Below the pieces are notes generated by a model. That model was not told the origin of the DNA, did no database searches, and saw nothing but the letters and a program-made list of their open reading frames with translations. Of a stretch of DNA of 64,000 bases, positions 9,303-19,130 are shown one piece after another. The DNA is from Mastigocoleus sp. MO_188.B34 (GTDB lineage Bacteria > Cyanobacteriota > Cyanobacteriia > Cyanobacteriales > Nostocaceae). The DNA lies in assembly GCF_030065675.1 (NCBI RefSeq), contig NZ_JASJDK010000015.1, positions 62,001 through 126,000 on the forward strand. Direction: 5' to 3'. Position numbers and translations under genes: made by a program. Each line of letters opens with the position of its first letter. The first letter of the stretch is position 1.

Positions 9303-10109
9303 CTAGCTAATCTGACTATCCAATTGCAACAAGCTTAATTTTGATTCCAAATTCCAAGAGCTAATAACTCCAGGCAACCTATCTAATTTATATTCTTCTT
9401 GGGGAGTGAGACGCACTGCTTCTTCTAATGCTACAGAGGGGAGTCCAAACAAAATCATTTCTCCTCTAATTACATTGAAAAGTTGGGGTAGATTTTCTAA
9501 ACCGTACTTGTACAGCAATTTATTGAAACTTCCTTGATGGTCGATGGATTTACTATCGGTACTTGAATCATTAATTGTGCAAGTGCGAAACTTAAAGATT
9601 CGAAACAATCTTCCTCTTTTACCGATATGCCATTTTCGTTCAAATAGTGATTCTTCGGAATTGAAACGAATGAACGCCATTACTCCTAACATTAATGGAG
9701 CTAATAAAATTAGGAGACTTAAAGCAGTCAACCATTCACTGACTCGTCTTAGTATTTGCCAAATTAAGTGACTTGATTTTTTTTCTCGTCCTTGAGGAGA
9801 CACATACAGAAACATCGATTTTTTTGCTTGTTCGCATGCATCAGCCCACAGTTTAAGCTTTGCTTCACCTAAAACCGGATCTATACGAACCAAATTCACT
9901 GGTGAATGTTTTAAGCACTTTACTAAATATTCTTGATTCTCTAATGGAGTCATAAATGGTTGCTTTAAATGACCGGGTTCTTTTACCAACAGTTGACCCT
10001 GTCGCCACTGGATGCTGCAGTATGCAGAATTATTCTTTTGCTTTTCTTGAGAAGGCTTCTGAATCAAAAAACGAGTTTGGTTGGCTGAAGGAATTAATGA
10101 AACTGTCAT
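9303..10109 (-). CDS. hepC: HepC-like initiating sugar-phosphate transferase
   Basis: A 268-residue protein of the bacterial sugar transferase family (WcaJ/RfbP-type phosphoglycosyl transferases). These enzymes move a sugar phosphate from a nucleotide sugar to undecaprenyl phosphate and so start repeat-unit synthesis. It has one hydrophobic segment (LTALSLLILLAPLMLGVMAF, about 139-158) followed by the basic FKFRT region and the conserved KYGLENLPQLFNVIRGEM and LPGVISSWNLE blocks. An N-terminal part of about 120 soluble residues precedes the membrane hairpin. The expected Asp-Glu catalytic pair of the family is not clearly preserved after FKFRT (TINDSSTDS), which weakens the functional call. 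Position between a Wzc-like gene and hepA matches Anabaena hepC. Confidence 0.75.
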   Translation of the reverse strand: MTVSLIPSANQTRFLIQKPSQEKQKNNSAYCSIQWRQGQLLVKEPGHLKQPFMTPLENQEYLVKCLKHSPVNLVRIDPVLGEAKLKLWADACEQAKKSMFLYVSPQGREKKSSHLIWQILRRVSEWLTALSLLILLAPLMLGVMAFIRFNSEESLFERKWHIGKRGRLFRIFKFRTCTINDSSTDSKSIDHQGSFNKLLYKYGLENLPQLFNVIRGEMILFGLPSVALEEAVRLTPQEEYKLDRLPGVISSWNLESKLSLLQLDSQIS

Positions 10110-11339
10110 ATGTATCTACTCTTAAATAAATTTCGAATTACCACCTGGAACTATGATTGGGAAGTATATTCCTCTTTATTTTTATTAGTGGATAAGAAGA
10201 ACAATAATTAAATTATTAAGAAATAAAAAATATATAAACTAATAAATTAACAATAATCTATATACTCCAAAACAAATTTTCAAGAAAATTTTATACTAGC
10301 TTTATATTCTCATTTCTAATTCTTAATAATGTATCAACTATTCACTTATATTGATATCTTATATACAGGATATAAGGAAGCTGACTTAGAATCACATTTT
10401 ATATCGATTCTTTATTTACTCTTTAAATAAAAAGATATTTTACCTAAGTATTATTAAGATAGGATGAATTGCCTAGATATGTAAATCCCATATTTTTCAT
10501 GAAATATGGTTGTTAGTTAAGTATTTCTCAGGGCATTTGATAGATATGTATTATCTCACATGCAAATTTTATTTACAAATAATAAATATCTGGATATCTT
10601 TTTATTTATTTAGTAATTACAAAATGATATGCGCACAAAAAACATTAATTTTTCTTTATCTCGTACAAATTTAATTTATACCCTATCACTGATAATTAGA
10701 AATAAAATCACTATATAAAAACCTATATATAGCAATGCTTTAAAGGATAAAAAGCTAAAAAAAAACTTGCAATAAGGAAAACACATTTATTTAAATAAAC
10801 ATAATTACTTCTATCGTTAGATTTTGATTTTTTTACATTAATGTACTTTTCCCGTGATGAAATAGCACCATATAAATAATTAGTTTAATTGTCATTTTTC
10901 TGTTTTTAATAATAATTTTACTCATTATCAATGCTTACAATGAGATTAGGGGTATATATTTTTTGTATAAGCCAAATAATTAGTAAAATATAATAAAAAC
11001 TGTGATTTAAGTCACAGACTGATTAGCATGTTTTTGCTTTCCTTTGAATAAAAAATCAGCTTTTTAATATTGTTTGTAACATTTTTATAAAATTACTGCA
11101 GCGTCTGACAATGTTGAGTTGCTTAAATTGAGCTTGTGGCTTTTTCAGCTAGTATTTTTATTAAAATGCTTACACTAATAGTGTATGTATTTATTAAATA
11201 TAATAAATTCTATAACTATTATCAGAAAAAAATTTAGAGAAGATTGTTGATATCTTTTTATGTGTAAATATCATTCAGTTAAGGATTTTATTTGCAGAAA
11301 TATAGAAAAGTGATATGGTTTTGCTATAGATAAATAGTA

Positions 11340-11505
11340 AGCTTTATAGTTTCCAAAACCTTGTATTTTAGTCGGCGATATCGCTAGTTAAATTAGAAAC
11401 TAAGGGATGAAACTACCATAAAAACAAGCTGTTTGGCTTCTACATCTGCGAAACTCTACTTTTTTAGCTAACGCTATGTTACGCAAATAGCAAGCCCTAA
11501 ATAGT
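11340..11505. repeat. Diverged copy of the 47.6 kb MITE
   Basis: A stretch starting AGTTTCCAAAACCTTG and running through GGGATGAAACTA to CAAGCCCTA closely matches the internal part and right end of the element at 47571-47783. About 20 extra bases (TAACGCTATGTTACGC and neighbours) interrupt the right terminal repeat. The left terminal repeat was not found, so this copy is eroded. Confidence 0.6.
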
Positions 11506-11626
11506 TGCAAGAAAAATGGAATAAGTATATTAATAAAACTTATGTGACTAAGTTGTCAGCGTTAAAATAATTTTGTAGTGTATTTAACATGTAATGTACT
11601 AGTAAAAGCAAAATGCCCAAGAATAA

Positions 11627-11735
11627 TACCAAATTCGGGTTAATTACCCCTTTTAAGAATGAGAGCAAGAAGTGTGGGAATGTGGGGGGAAATCCCAAAA
11701 AATATAAAGGGATTTTAAAAATCAGATTTTTGGTA
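11627..11735. repeat. Short inverted-repeat element (TACCAAA...TTTGGTA)
   Basis: ATACCAAA at the left and TTTGGTAT at the right bound about 110 bases of AT-rich DNA with no coding potential. The layout suggests a small palindromic or MITE-like element, but the terminal match is only 7-8 bases. Confidence 0.3.
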
Positions 11736-12515
11736 TAACACCTGAAACTAATAAGCTCAAATAATTTGAATCGCAGGAAAAGCTAACTACTTGTTTGCAA
11801 GTAGGTCTATCAATTTGTAAACTGAAGTTACCCCGGAGCATATCTACTAAACAGGGGTCAAAGCTTTAACAAATAAGGGTTTGGGAATTTTATCCTTCAA
11901 ATGGTGTACCTATGTATTTTAATACTTTCTTAATATTTGAAGTATGAAAATATGAAATAATTGTGGTTCTGTATTATAGAACGCACAAACATACAACAAA
12001 GCTCAACAGATTTTATTGGTATTCACTTCATTTGTACCCAGTAAGAACGGGCGCTAAATCTCTGCAACCATTGCTATACATAGATTTCATTTTTCGTCAA
12101 AGGGGAACTTTAGTGTAAATATTTTTTGAGCGTAAATAAAAAATAGAAAGCTACTTATTTACTATAAAAAATATTGCATTATTTAAATATTTAGAGCTAA
12201 AAGTATTATTAGACAAAAAAGCGACTGATTAATAATTGAAAATACATTTATACAATCAGCCGCAAATATAAAATTTAGAAATGACCCTAAAGATAAATCC
12301 CCTAGAGTGTATATTGTTAGTTATTTAATCAATCAATTCTATCTGTTTTACCAGTATAATCAAATTTCTGTAAGGGAATTTTATCTACAGAATATAGGGT
12401 GATTAAAAACCTAAGCTTAAACTATTCAAAGTAAAATAAATAGCTTTTGAAAACACCCAGAAGACCTTACACAAAATACTACGTCTCTAGGCAGCAATGA
12501 TTTTTGGAAAAGCGA

Positions 12516-14771
12516 CTAAAATTCTTTTTCAAATTTGCCATTTCCTATCTTTTCTACAGCTTGCTCCAGCGCTAATTGTTGATTCTGTCGGTATGGGATA
12601 TAAGAACTGCTGGTTTTTGATACTCCATTTGCTACTAAGCCAATCAAATTTAACTTGCTCAACATTGCTGTAGCCTGGGCAAGCTGGCTTCTTGTTATTT
12701 TACCAATGCTTGTCACCATCACAGCTCCTCGACAAGATGAACCTGTTAGCAAAGCATCAACTAATCCTAAAACTGGAGAAGAATCAACAATTACTAAATC
12801 GTAATCTTCTTCAAAAGATGCCATTAATTGTGCCATTCTAGGAGAACTTAACAGATTCGCCGGATCGATTGGAAGTGGTCCTGCAGTTAAAATATCGATA
12901 AATGAGGAACCAGAAGACTGAATCTTAATTTGTTCCGGTAAACTTTCGTCGCTTGCAAGCAGAGTAGACAGTCCTTGCTCATTGGGAAGGTTAAGTTGTT
13001 TGTGCAAACTAGGATCCCGCAAATTGGCATCAATCAGCAATACCCTTTTATGCAAACGTGCAGCACTCATCGCTAAACCCAAAGCCAAAGCTGATTTTCC
13101 GTCATCAGCCAAGGCTGAGGTAACCATCAACGATTTTAAATTAGTAACCGAATTTAAAAGTTCTATGTTCTTATAAATTAAATCCAGAGATTCCCAGCGT
13201 GGAGGTGATTGAAGTACTTGGATAGTCCAAGGAGCAAGGAGTTGTGGTCTACCAAAGGGTAATTTAATGACCGAATCCTTACGCCTTGCTGGGGGTAATT
13301 TCGGAGTAGTTCCCAATAATGGTAAGGCTGCTTGCTTTTCTAGTTCTGCAGTTGTACGTACCGCATCATCGGAAGCTTCCCGTACAAAGGCAACAATACC
13401 TCCCAATATTAACCCCACTACCCCGCCTAATAAAAGATTTTGCCGGAGATTGGGTCCAACAAAATAACCCAGTTGTGGTTCCTCGACAACTTTCCAATTA
13501 AATCCACCTTTGGAAAGCTCTTGTCGTAGCTCTTGCTTTGCTCTTAATAAATTTTCATATCTTTCTTGTGTTCGTTGCACCTGTGGCTGTAATAAGCTGT
13601 ACTTTGCGAGTAGAACAGGAAAACGTTTAATCTCATTACGCAATTGCCGTTCTCTTTTCTCTAAACTTTGATCTCGTGCCGCTAACGCTAGTATATTTGT
13701 CTGTGTTTGCGCTAAGTTAGCAGCAAGATCTATATCTATTTGACCCAACTGACCCTGGTCTAATATATTACCTTTCAATACACTAGCACCTTGAGTTTGT
13801 CCCCCCAAAGCACGTCTAACCTCTTGTTGCAAAAGCTGTTTTTGGTCTCTAAGCTGATCTTTTAACTTAACTACATCTGGGTGATTACCTGTGAAGCGCA
13901 AGCTCAATTGAGACATTGCTAGCTCAGTTTTCTGGATCTCATTTAGCAAAGATTGATAGCGCGGAGACTGGGTTAAGCGAGATGAAACCAAAGCATTTTG
14001 AGGTGTCCGATTAAGTTGTGCTTGCACTGACTTGAAACTAGCTTTTGCTTCTTCGTATTGGTTGCGAGTAGTACGCCGTTCAGCTTGAATTTTTCTCAGT
14101 GCATCTTCTAATGCTTGTGCTTGCTCTTCTGGATTGATTAAATTTTGACTCCGACGAAAATTTTCTAAACGTTTTTGAGAGGTAGCAACTTCCCTTTCTG
14201 CTTGATTTAATTGTTCTTGGATTACTTTGAGACCTCTTTGCAAGCGTTCTCTTTGCTGCTCAATATTATAATTCTGATATACCTCTTTAACAGCAAATAG
14301 TACATCTTGAGTTTTATTGCGATCAGTTGCCTGATATTCTGCTTGGATAATTTTTGTGCGAGTATTATCTTCTGGTTCTTTTAATTGAGTTAAAGATAAA
14401 GACTGTTTGATTTCTTCTACAGTTATATCGTCATATTTTGGCTTGAGTCTATCAACAGCTTTCTGAATAAGTCCACTGCTTTGCATCAATTTAAGCTGAG
14501 TCGCCGTATCTACTTCAATTGATGGATCGCTAAACTTATTTTCGTCAGTAGGCTGTCCTTTTCCTTGATAATTAGGTTCAATTAACAGCTCCATAGAGCT
14601 TTTGTATTTAGGAGGGGTTCTTTCTGTAATCGCGCCCGCGATCGCCAGAGAAGCACTAAACACTACTAAAAACCAAGGAAATCTACGAATTAAAATCGCA
14701 AACAGTTGTCCGTACCCTGGTTCTGGCTCAGGGGATGGATTTAAGTTGGGATTCAGACTGTTTTGAATCAC
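12516..14771 (-). CDS. Wzc-like polysaccharide co-polymerase / BY-kinase-type ATPase
   Basis: A 751-residue inner-membrane protein. The N-terminus is cytoplasmic, with a first membrane helix at about 33-48 (Wzz domain). It is followed by a long periplasmic coiled-coil region (about 190-420, rich in Q, E, R and L) and a second helix at about 445-465. The C-terminal ATPase domain has a P-loop ADDGKSA near 555, Walker A' VLLIDANLRDP at about 577 and Walker B LVIVDSSP near 660. Such proteins set chain length and couple polymerisation to export. The C-terminal tail lacks the tyrosine cluster of classical Wzc (only two Tyr, in SYIPYRQ), so autophosphorylation may be reduced. The start is a GTG; the gene lies 24 bases after the upstream GT4. 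Confidence 0.85.
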   Translation of the reverse strand: MIQNSLNPNLNPSPEPEPGYGQLFAILIRRFPWFLVVFSASLAIAGAITERTPPKYKSSMELLIEPNYQGKGQPTDENKFSDPSIEVDTATQLKLMQSSGLIQKAVDRLKPKYDDITVEEIKQSLSLTQLKEPEDNTRTKIIQAEYQATDRNKTQDVLFAVKEVYQNYNIEQQRERLQRGLKVIQEQLNQAEREVATSQKRLENFRRSQNLINPEEQAQALEDALRKIQAERRTTRNQYEEAKASFKSVQAQLNRTPQNALVSSRLTQSPRYQSLLNEIQKTELAMSQLSLRFTGNHPDVVKLKDQLRDQKQLLQQEVRRALGGQTQGASVLKGNILDQGQLGQIDIDLAANLAQTQTNILALAARDQSLEKRERQLRNEIKRFPVLLAKYSLLQPQVQRTQERYENLLRAKQELRQELSKGGFNWKVVEEPQLGYFVGPNLRQNLLLGGVVGLILGGIVAFVREASDDAVRTTAELEKQAALPLLGTTPKLPPARRKDSVIKLPFGRPQLLAPWTIQVLQSPPRWESLDLIYKNIELLNSVTNLKSLMVTSALADDGKSALALGLAMSAARLHKRVLLIDANLRDPSLHKQLNLPNEQGLSTLLASDESLPEQIKIQSSGSSFIDILTAGPLPIDPANLLSSPRMAQLMASFEEDYDLVIVDSSPVLGLVDALLTGSSCRGAVMVTSIGKITRSQLAQATAMLSKLNLIGLVANGVSKTSSSYIPYRQNQQLALEQAVEKIGNGKFEKEF

Positions 14772-14795
14772 GTTTACTATCCTTGAATGAACAAA

Positions 14796-15896
14796 TCAGG
14801 TGAATGATTTTTGTGTGCTACAAGATTGTTCTATTACTTGCTCTACTTTATTAAAAAAAGCTTGTTCTGAAAAATTTTTCACTGCATGATTGCGAATACT
14901 GTCATAATTCCAAGAGATTTCTCTACTTTCTAGTAGTGCTCCTTGCAGTGATTCGGGAGTTTGTCTTTTAAAAAATACTCCGGTTTTGCCAGGGATTTGA
15001 GTATCGAGAACACCGCCAGCTCCATAAGCAACTACTGGTGTCCCACTAGCATTTGCTTCTACAGGAACTAGTCCATAGTCTTCTAAAGCAGCAATAATTA
15101 CGGATTTGGCTTTTGAGAACAACTGAGTACGCTTGGTGTCGCTAACATGACCCAAAAATTTAACGTTATCTAAAGCTTTAGACTGCAAACGTTCTTTTTC
15201 GGGACCGTCCCCAGATATTAATAATTGCCAACCCAGCCAATTAAAAGCCTCGACTATTATATCAAGACGTTTATAGCTAATCATCCGGGCTGAAGCAAGA
15301 TAGTATTCATCTTTATTTTGCGAAAAACTAAATTTGCTAGTATCTATGGGATAGTTAATAACTATGGCTTTTTTGCCATAAATTTCTTTAATTCTACGAG
15401 CTACTACGCTGGAATTAGCAATGTAAAGGTCAGGCTCTTGAGCATATTTCAAGTCTACCTTTCTCATCATGTCAAAGATTTTTTCAATTAGAGGTGCGAA
15501 ATATCTATAATCTCCATATTCTCTAAGGTAAGTTTGAGTATCCCACAAAAAACGGGTTACATTGTGACAAAAACAGATATGCCTTGCATTTGGTTTTTTT
15601 TGTACTGCTTTTGCAAAACTAGTGCTGCTGGAGATAATTAAATCGTATTCCTGAAGATTTAAGGCCCGAAATGCCGGGAAGTACAAAGGTGCCATCATTC
15701 GAAAATATTTCGCAGCACCAGGAATTTTTTGTAGAAACGTAGTGTTTACGATCCGTTCGCCTAAATCTATAGTGGCTTTGGGATCGTATAAAGATGTAAA
15801 AATATCTGCTTCAGGAAAACGCTTGCATAAGAGTTCGAATACGCGCTCTGCGCCACCTTTTTGTGTTAAGTAGTCATGTACTAGAGCAATTTTCAT
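14796..15896 (-). CDS. Glycosyltransferase family 4
   Basis: A 366-residue GT-B glycosyltransferase. The acceptor domain begins MKIALVHDYLTQKGGAERV, with the glycine loop typical of mannosyl- and rhamnosyltransferases of this family. The EX7E signature is EDYGLVPVEANASG, about 270-285. The gene ends 24 bases before the Wzc-like gene, so the two probably share a transcript. It is expected to extend the repeat unit at the cytoplasmic face. Which sugar is used cannot be inferred. Confidence 0.9.
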   Translation of the reverse strand: MKIALVHDYLTQKGGAERVFELLCKRFPEADIFTSLYDPKATIDLGERIVNTTFLQKIPGAAKYFRMMAPLYFPAFRALNLQEYDLIISSSTSFAKAVQKKPNARHICFCHNVTRFLWDTQTYLREYGDYRYFAPLIEKIFDMMRKVDLKYAQEPDLYIANSSVVARRIKEIYGKKAIVINYPIDTSKFSFSQNKDEYYLASARMISYKRLDIIVEAFNWLGWQLLISGDGPEKERLQSKALDNVKFLGHVSDTKRTQLFSKAKSVIIAALEDYGLVPVEANASGTPVVAYGAGGVLDTQIPGKTGVFFKRQTPESLQGALLESREISWNYDSIRNHAVKNFSEQAFFNKVEQVIEQSCSTQKSFT

Positions 15897-16086
15897 GGGT
15901 TCTTGATAGGTTTAAGGTATACAAGTACTTGTTTAATAATCGATTGATATATGTAGAGATGGAGGTTTAGATTTAATTGTTTTAACTAGTTGAATTAACT
16001 GAGTGATATACTCTATTCTCTACGTAGATCCACAAGACTTTATAAATTTTCCTGAAAGTCTTGTTAATTATTCGAATAATTTATGT

Positions 16087-16848
16087 TTACCTTTTAAAAA
16101 AAATTTCCTCTGAGTTCAGGGAAGATGCCAAAACTCCATAGGGTAAGTATCTTAACTGGGATTTGTAACTCTCAATAGCTTGTTTTTTTTGCTTTTTAAC
16201 TGCAGCGATAGAAACACGGTATGCATTTGTTAAATTTTCTCGATGCAGTTTAGAATTTAAAGGATTTTGCCAAAATACCCAAATTGGGTACTGGAATAAT
16301 TCTGTTTCCAGACCGGAGTGGGCGATCGCTGCAAAAACTAAATCGAATGTAGCTTCATGATCGGGGTGACCATCTTGACAATGGGGCACATAAACTTCCT
16401 CTGGGCGCGATGATTTTAAAATTTCGCTTAAACGAGAAATTAAGTCATATCTTTGTGATTCCGACAGTTGGGAAAGACTACCATCAGGTTCGCCAAGAAA
16501 GTATGTATCAGATGGTTCGACTCCCAAAATATTAAGAGCAGTTTCTGCTTCTTTTTGCCTAAACTGGATAATGTCTTCTGGTTCGATCCAATCTGGTCTA
16601 CCGTAGCGCCCATCAGTCAGAAAAACTACCTTGACGGGCACCCCCAAAGAGCGCTTAATTGCAATCGTACCTCCACAGCCAAGACTTTCATCATCTTGAT
16701 GTGGAGAAAATACAATAGCTGTTTTATTATTAGCCTTAATTCTTTGGCTTTTAAATTTTGCGGTCAGGAAAAGTACTTTTGAGTTGATATTGCGAATTAC
16801 TTCTCCTGTGAATATTTGTAGCCGATTTTTCAAGGTTAATTTAGACAT
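16087..16848 (-). CDS. PIG-L family deacetylase
   Basis: A 253-residue protein of the PIG-L/LmbE zinc-dependent N-deacetylase family. The metal-binding motif reads SPHQDDESLGCGG (normally AHPDDE), about residues 48-60, and the second motif is GHPDHEAT, about 160. Family members remove acetyl groups from N-acetylglucosamine-type sugars. Here the enzyme would deacetylate a sugar of the repeat unit, a precursor or a lipid-linked intermediate. The ATG overlaps the stop of the upstream glycosyltransferase by 8 bases (ATGTCTAA), which points to coupled translation and a shared substrate. Substitution of Pro-Asp by Gln-Asp is mild and keeps the His and Asp ligands. Confidence 0.85.
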   Translation of the reverse strand: MSKLTLKNRLQIFTGEVIRNINSKVLFLTAKFKSQRIKANNKTAIVFSPHQDDESLGCGGTIAIKRSLGVPVKVVFLTDGRYGRPDWIEPEDIIQFRQKEAETALNILGVEPSDTYFLGEPDGSLSQLSESQRYDLISRLSEILKSSRPEEVYVPHCQDGHPDHEATFDLVFAAIAHSGLETELFQYPIWVFWQNPLNSKLHRENLTNAYRVSIAAVKKQKKQAIESYKSQLRYLPYGVLASSLNSEEIFFKR

Positions 16849-18049
16849 AACTGGCTAGCTGTTCTTTCGGAGTGCGGTCTTTGATAATTTGCTCAATAGT
16901 TTGAGAATATACCCGAGCAAAATTTTCTTGAGTGTGGTGTTCTCTGACAAATTCTCGAGAGTTTCTTGCCATTACTTCTAGTTTTTGGGTTGGAAAATCT
17001 GCAAGGGTACGAATTGCGTTCTTAATTTCCTCCAAAGAACAATTTGGCAATACAATCCCACAATCTTCATTCACATCCACACTCGATTCATAACTCACAA
17101 TGGGAATTAATCCTCCATGCATGCAAGTAATGACGCATCCTCCTCCTCCTTCCGAGCATGAAGGATAGATAACAGCAACACAACTGTTAAGAATTTTCAA
17201 AAATTCTTTACTACTTATGTCAACCCAACCAATAGTATCGATGTTGGGAGTTTGATAAAGTTCCTTTTCGAAAGCAGCCTCAAAGTCTTTCTCCTTACTA
17301 ATAGGTCCACAAATGGTTAGATGATAATCTGGCATTTGGGCAAAGACATCCAAAAGTAAATCTAATCCTTTATGAACCAAACCACCGCTACCAAACCAGA
17401 GAAAACGTCGACGACAGGTGGAAAAGTCTTTATCTTCAAACCAAGGGTAAAGTACTGGCGTTGAAATGGGTACTCTATAAATAGGTTTATTTGCATATTT
17501 ATAAGTACTTATGGTAAATTCATTCCCTAGAACGATAGCGCAATCAGCATGTTCTATGGCCTTATTCGGCATCTCAAACCTACGGGGTGTTAAAGTTAAT
17601 CCCCTTCTTTGTTGTAATTGTAAGAGTCTATTAGCTTCTGCAGCATTATGAAATATTAGATGAGCTGCGTCAGCATGGAGTATTTTTATGCAATTTCGAT
17701 CTAAGTAAGGTGCACTTCGTTGTAAATTCCATCGAGTCTCAATAAAAAAATCATATTTTTTTTGTGGGATAAATACATCGTTGTCAAATCTGATTACATC
17801 AACGCAATAACCCATATCCAGAAAAGTTTTTGCCATTTGCAAGCATTCCCAAAAGTGAGTGTGGGATAATGGCATCTCCTCATCAGGTTTTAAGAGGAAA
17901 GGAGTAAGAATATAAGAGATCAGTACATTACCGATCGGATTTTGAGGTGGGTTAAGAGATATTATTCGTCTTCTTTCAATACGACCTTGGATTTTAGAAG
18001 TGACTAGGTTGACGCTATCTGTAATGCGATTAACAATATTGATTTGCAT
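16841..18049 (-). CDS. Glycosyltransferase, GT-B fold (family 4-like)
   Basis: A 402-residue protein with the C-terminal donor domain of GT-B enzymes (FLWFGSGGLVHKGLDLLLDV, about 218-237). The usual EX7E signature is changed: SEGGGGCVITCMHGGLIPIV has the first Glu, but a Cys stands where the second Glu is expected. The N-terminal domain (FLIKPDE-like stretch, then HFWECLQMAKTFLDMG) is less typical. It is translationally coupled to the PIG-L gene downstream, so the pair may add and then deacetylate one amino sugar. Reduced or altered activity cannot be excluded. Confidence 0.75.
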   Translation of the reverse strand: MQINIVNRITDSVNLVTSKIQGRIERRRIISLNPPQNPIGNVLISYILTPFLLKPDEEMPLSHTHFWECLQMAKTFLDMGYCVDVIRFDNDVFIPQKKYDFFIETRWNLQRSAPYLDRNCIKILHADAAHLIFHNAAEANRLLQLQQRRGLTLTPRRFEMPNKAIEHADCAIVLGNEFTISTYKYANKPIYRVPISTPVLYPWFEDKDFSTCRRRFLWFGSGGLVHKGLDLLLDVFAQMPDYHLTICGPISKEKDFEAAFEKELYQTPNIDTIGWVDISSKEFLKILNSCVAVIYPSCSEGGGGCVITCMHGGLIPIVSYESSVDVNEDCGIVLPNCSLEEIKNAIRTLADFPTQKLEVMARNSREFVREHHTQENFARVYSQTIEQIIKDRTPKEQLASYV

Positions 18050-18400
18050 TTTTTACATACCTGGAATGTAGGTTTAACTAATTCGATAAGTTTATTTTAA
18101 AACTTACGCATTAATAAAAGTTCTCTTATACACAAAGCCTTACTTTTTTAAGAGAATAAGATCTGATGGTTTATATAGTGGATTTCTTATATCTCTCCTC
18201 TTAAGTTTAAGTATGAAGGCAATTAACTTATACAAAACTTGGAATAAAAATGTTACAAAGTTAATTTAGGACGATTAATCCTATCAAGTACTTTACAGAT
18301 AGTCCAGGTAAATTTTAAGTTTCTAAGTTTGCCAATAGTGAAGTGCTTAATTTCCACCATTTAAAAACACTTGTACTATAGTTGAGGTTAGTACCTGATA

Positions 18401-18540
18401 TAGCGCTACACGCAAGTAAAAAGTAAAAAGTAAAAATAAACCGCGCCTATTACTAACATCACAAGATGCGGTTCCGGCGACAAAAAGCTTACAAATCATA
18501 GCTTTGCGGCGGGATTTACCAATGTCCTAAACTTATTACG
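18401..18540. repeat. GC-rich dispersed small repeat, copy 2a
   Basis: It starts TAGCGCTACACGCAAGT, like the copy at 6801. Next comes a short run of AAAAGT units, then a GC-rich block with CCGCGCCTATTACTAACATC and GCGGTTCCGGCGACAAAAAG. It is non-coding. Confidence 0.5.
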
Positions 18541-18617
18541 TGGTTGCTATATTTCCTGAGGAGTATACCCACCCTATTATTTTTCAGCACCCGTGTTATT
18601 ATTGGGGGGGAAACTTA

Positions 18618-18745
18618 ACTACGGTGCTACGCACAGGTCAGAATGAACCGCGCCTAGAGGCTATAAGCTACCTACGGAGACGTTACCTTAGCTTCGCTAT
18701 CTGCGGAACGGATCCGCCGACGCCGCAGGCTCTGACTAATTTCAC
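18618..18745. repeat. GC-rich dispersed small repeat, copy 2b
   Basis: It begins ACGGTGCTACGCACAGGTCA and contains GCTACCTACGGAGACGTTAC, CTTCGCTATCTGCGGAACGG and GATCCGCCGACGCCGCAGGC. These units recur in the copies at 6801 and 59400. The stretch lies between genes and its base composition is far from that of its neighbours. Confidence 0.6.
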
Positions 18746-19017
18746 CTAACGGACTGACGACCAAAAGTTTGCTGAGTTATAGCTTTCAGACTTAACCAAC
18801 ATCATAACTTGATTACTTTGCACTACACTGCCTTACTGTTTTCGCTCGGAAATGATGAGCAATTTACAAGATTATTCCGAACGCAACGTTAGTAGATCTA
18901 ATTCAAATAAGGTAAATGCAAATCAAATACATTAGACTGCGATCGCAACATTAGTATAGTTTTAGAATACTTTTCTGTCTCCTTTAGAGTAAAATTTAGT
19001 TTTTATTAGGGATAAAA

Positions 19018-19051
19018 GAATCTCTATACCCCGAAAAAAGGCAAGAGACTC
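19018..19051. terminator. Terminator-like hairpin downstream of the SAF-domain reductase
   Basis: GAATCTCT and AGAGACTC form an imperfect stem around CCCCGAAAAAAGG. T-runs follow on both strands (CTTTTT on plus, CTTTTAT on minus), so it could end transcription arriving from the SAF-domain gene 80 bases away. Confidence 0.45.
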
Positions 19052-19130
19052 TTTTTGTTTTTTATTTACTCACAAGTTTCAAACAAATCACAACAGTGGG
19101 ATAAAAAGCAATATAAAGTAATTTCAGCTA

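Larger units (their letters stand above)
10110..12515. other. 2.4 kb non-coding region upstream of hepC
   Basis: No frame longer than 60 codons with protein-like composition occurs in 2406 bases. The sequence is strongly AT-rich and has homopolymer runs. It includes a diverged copy of the 47.6 kb MITE (about 11340-11505) and a TACCAAA/TTTGGTA inverted repeat (11627-11735). It could hold a long 5' leader or regulatory region of hepC, an unannotated non-coding RNA, or eroded sequence. Confidence 0.5.
18050..19130. other. Repeat-rich intergenic region
   Basis: There is no credible gene in 1081 bases. Two GC-rich repeat blocks (18401-18540 and 18618-18745) and a terminator-like hairpin (19018-19051) occupy much of it. 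The two blocks share AACCGCGCCT and a later CGAC-AAAAG...TATAGCTTT pattern. They look like a diverged duplication whose second copy carries an extra repeat insertion. Confidence 0.5.
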
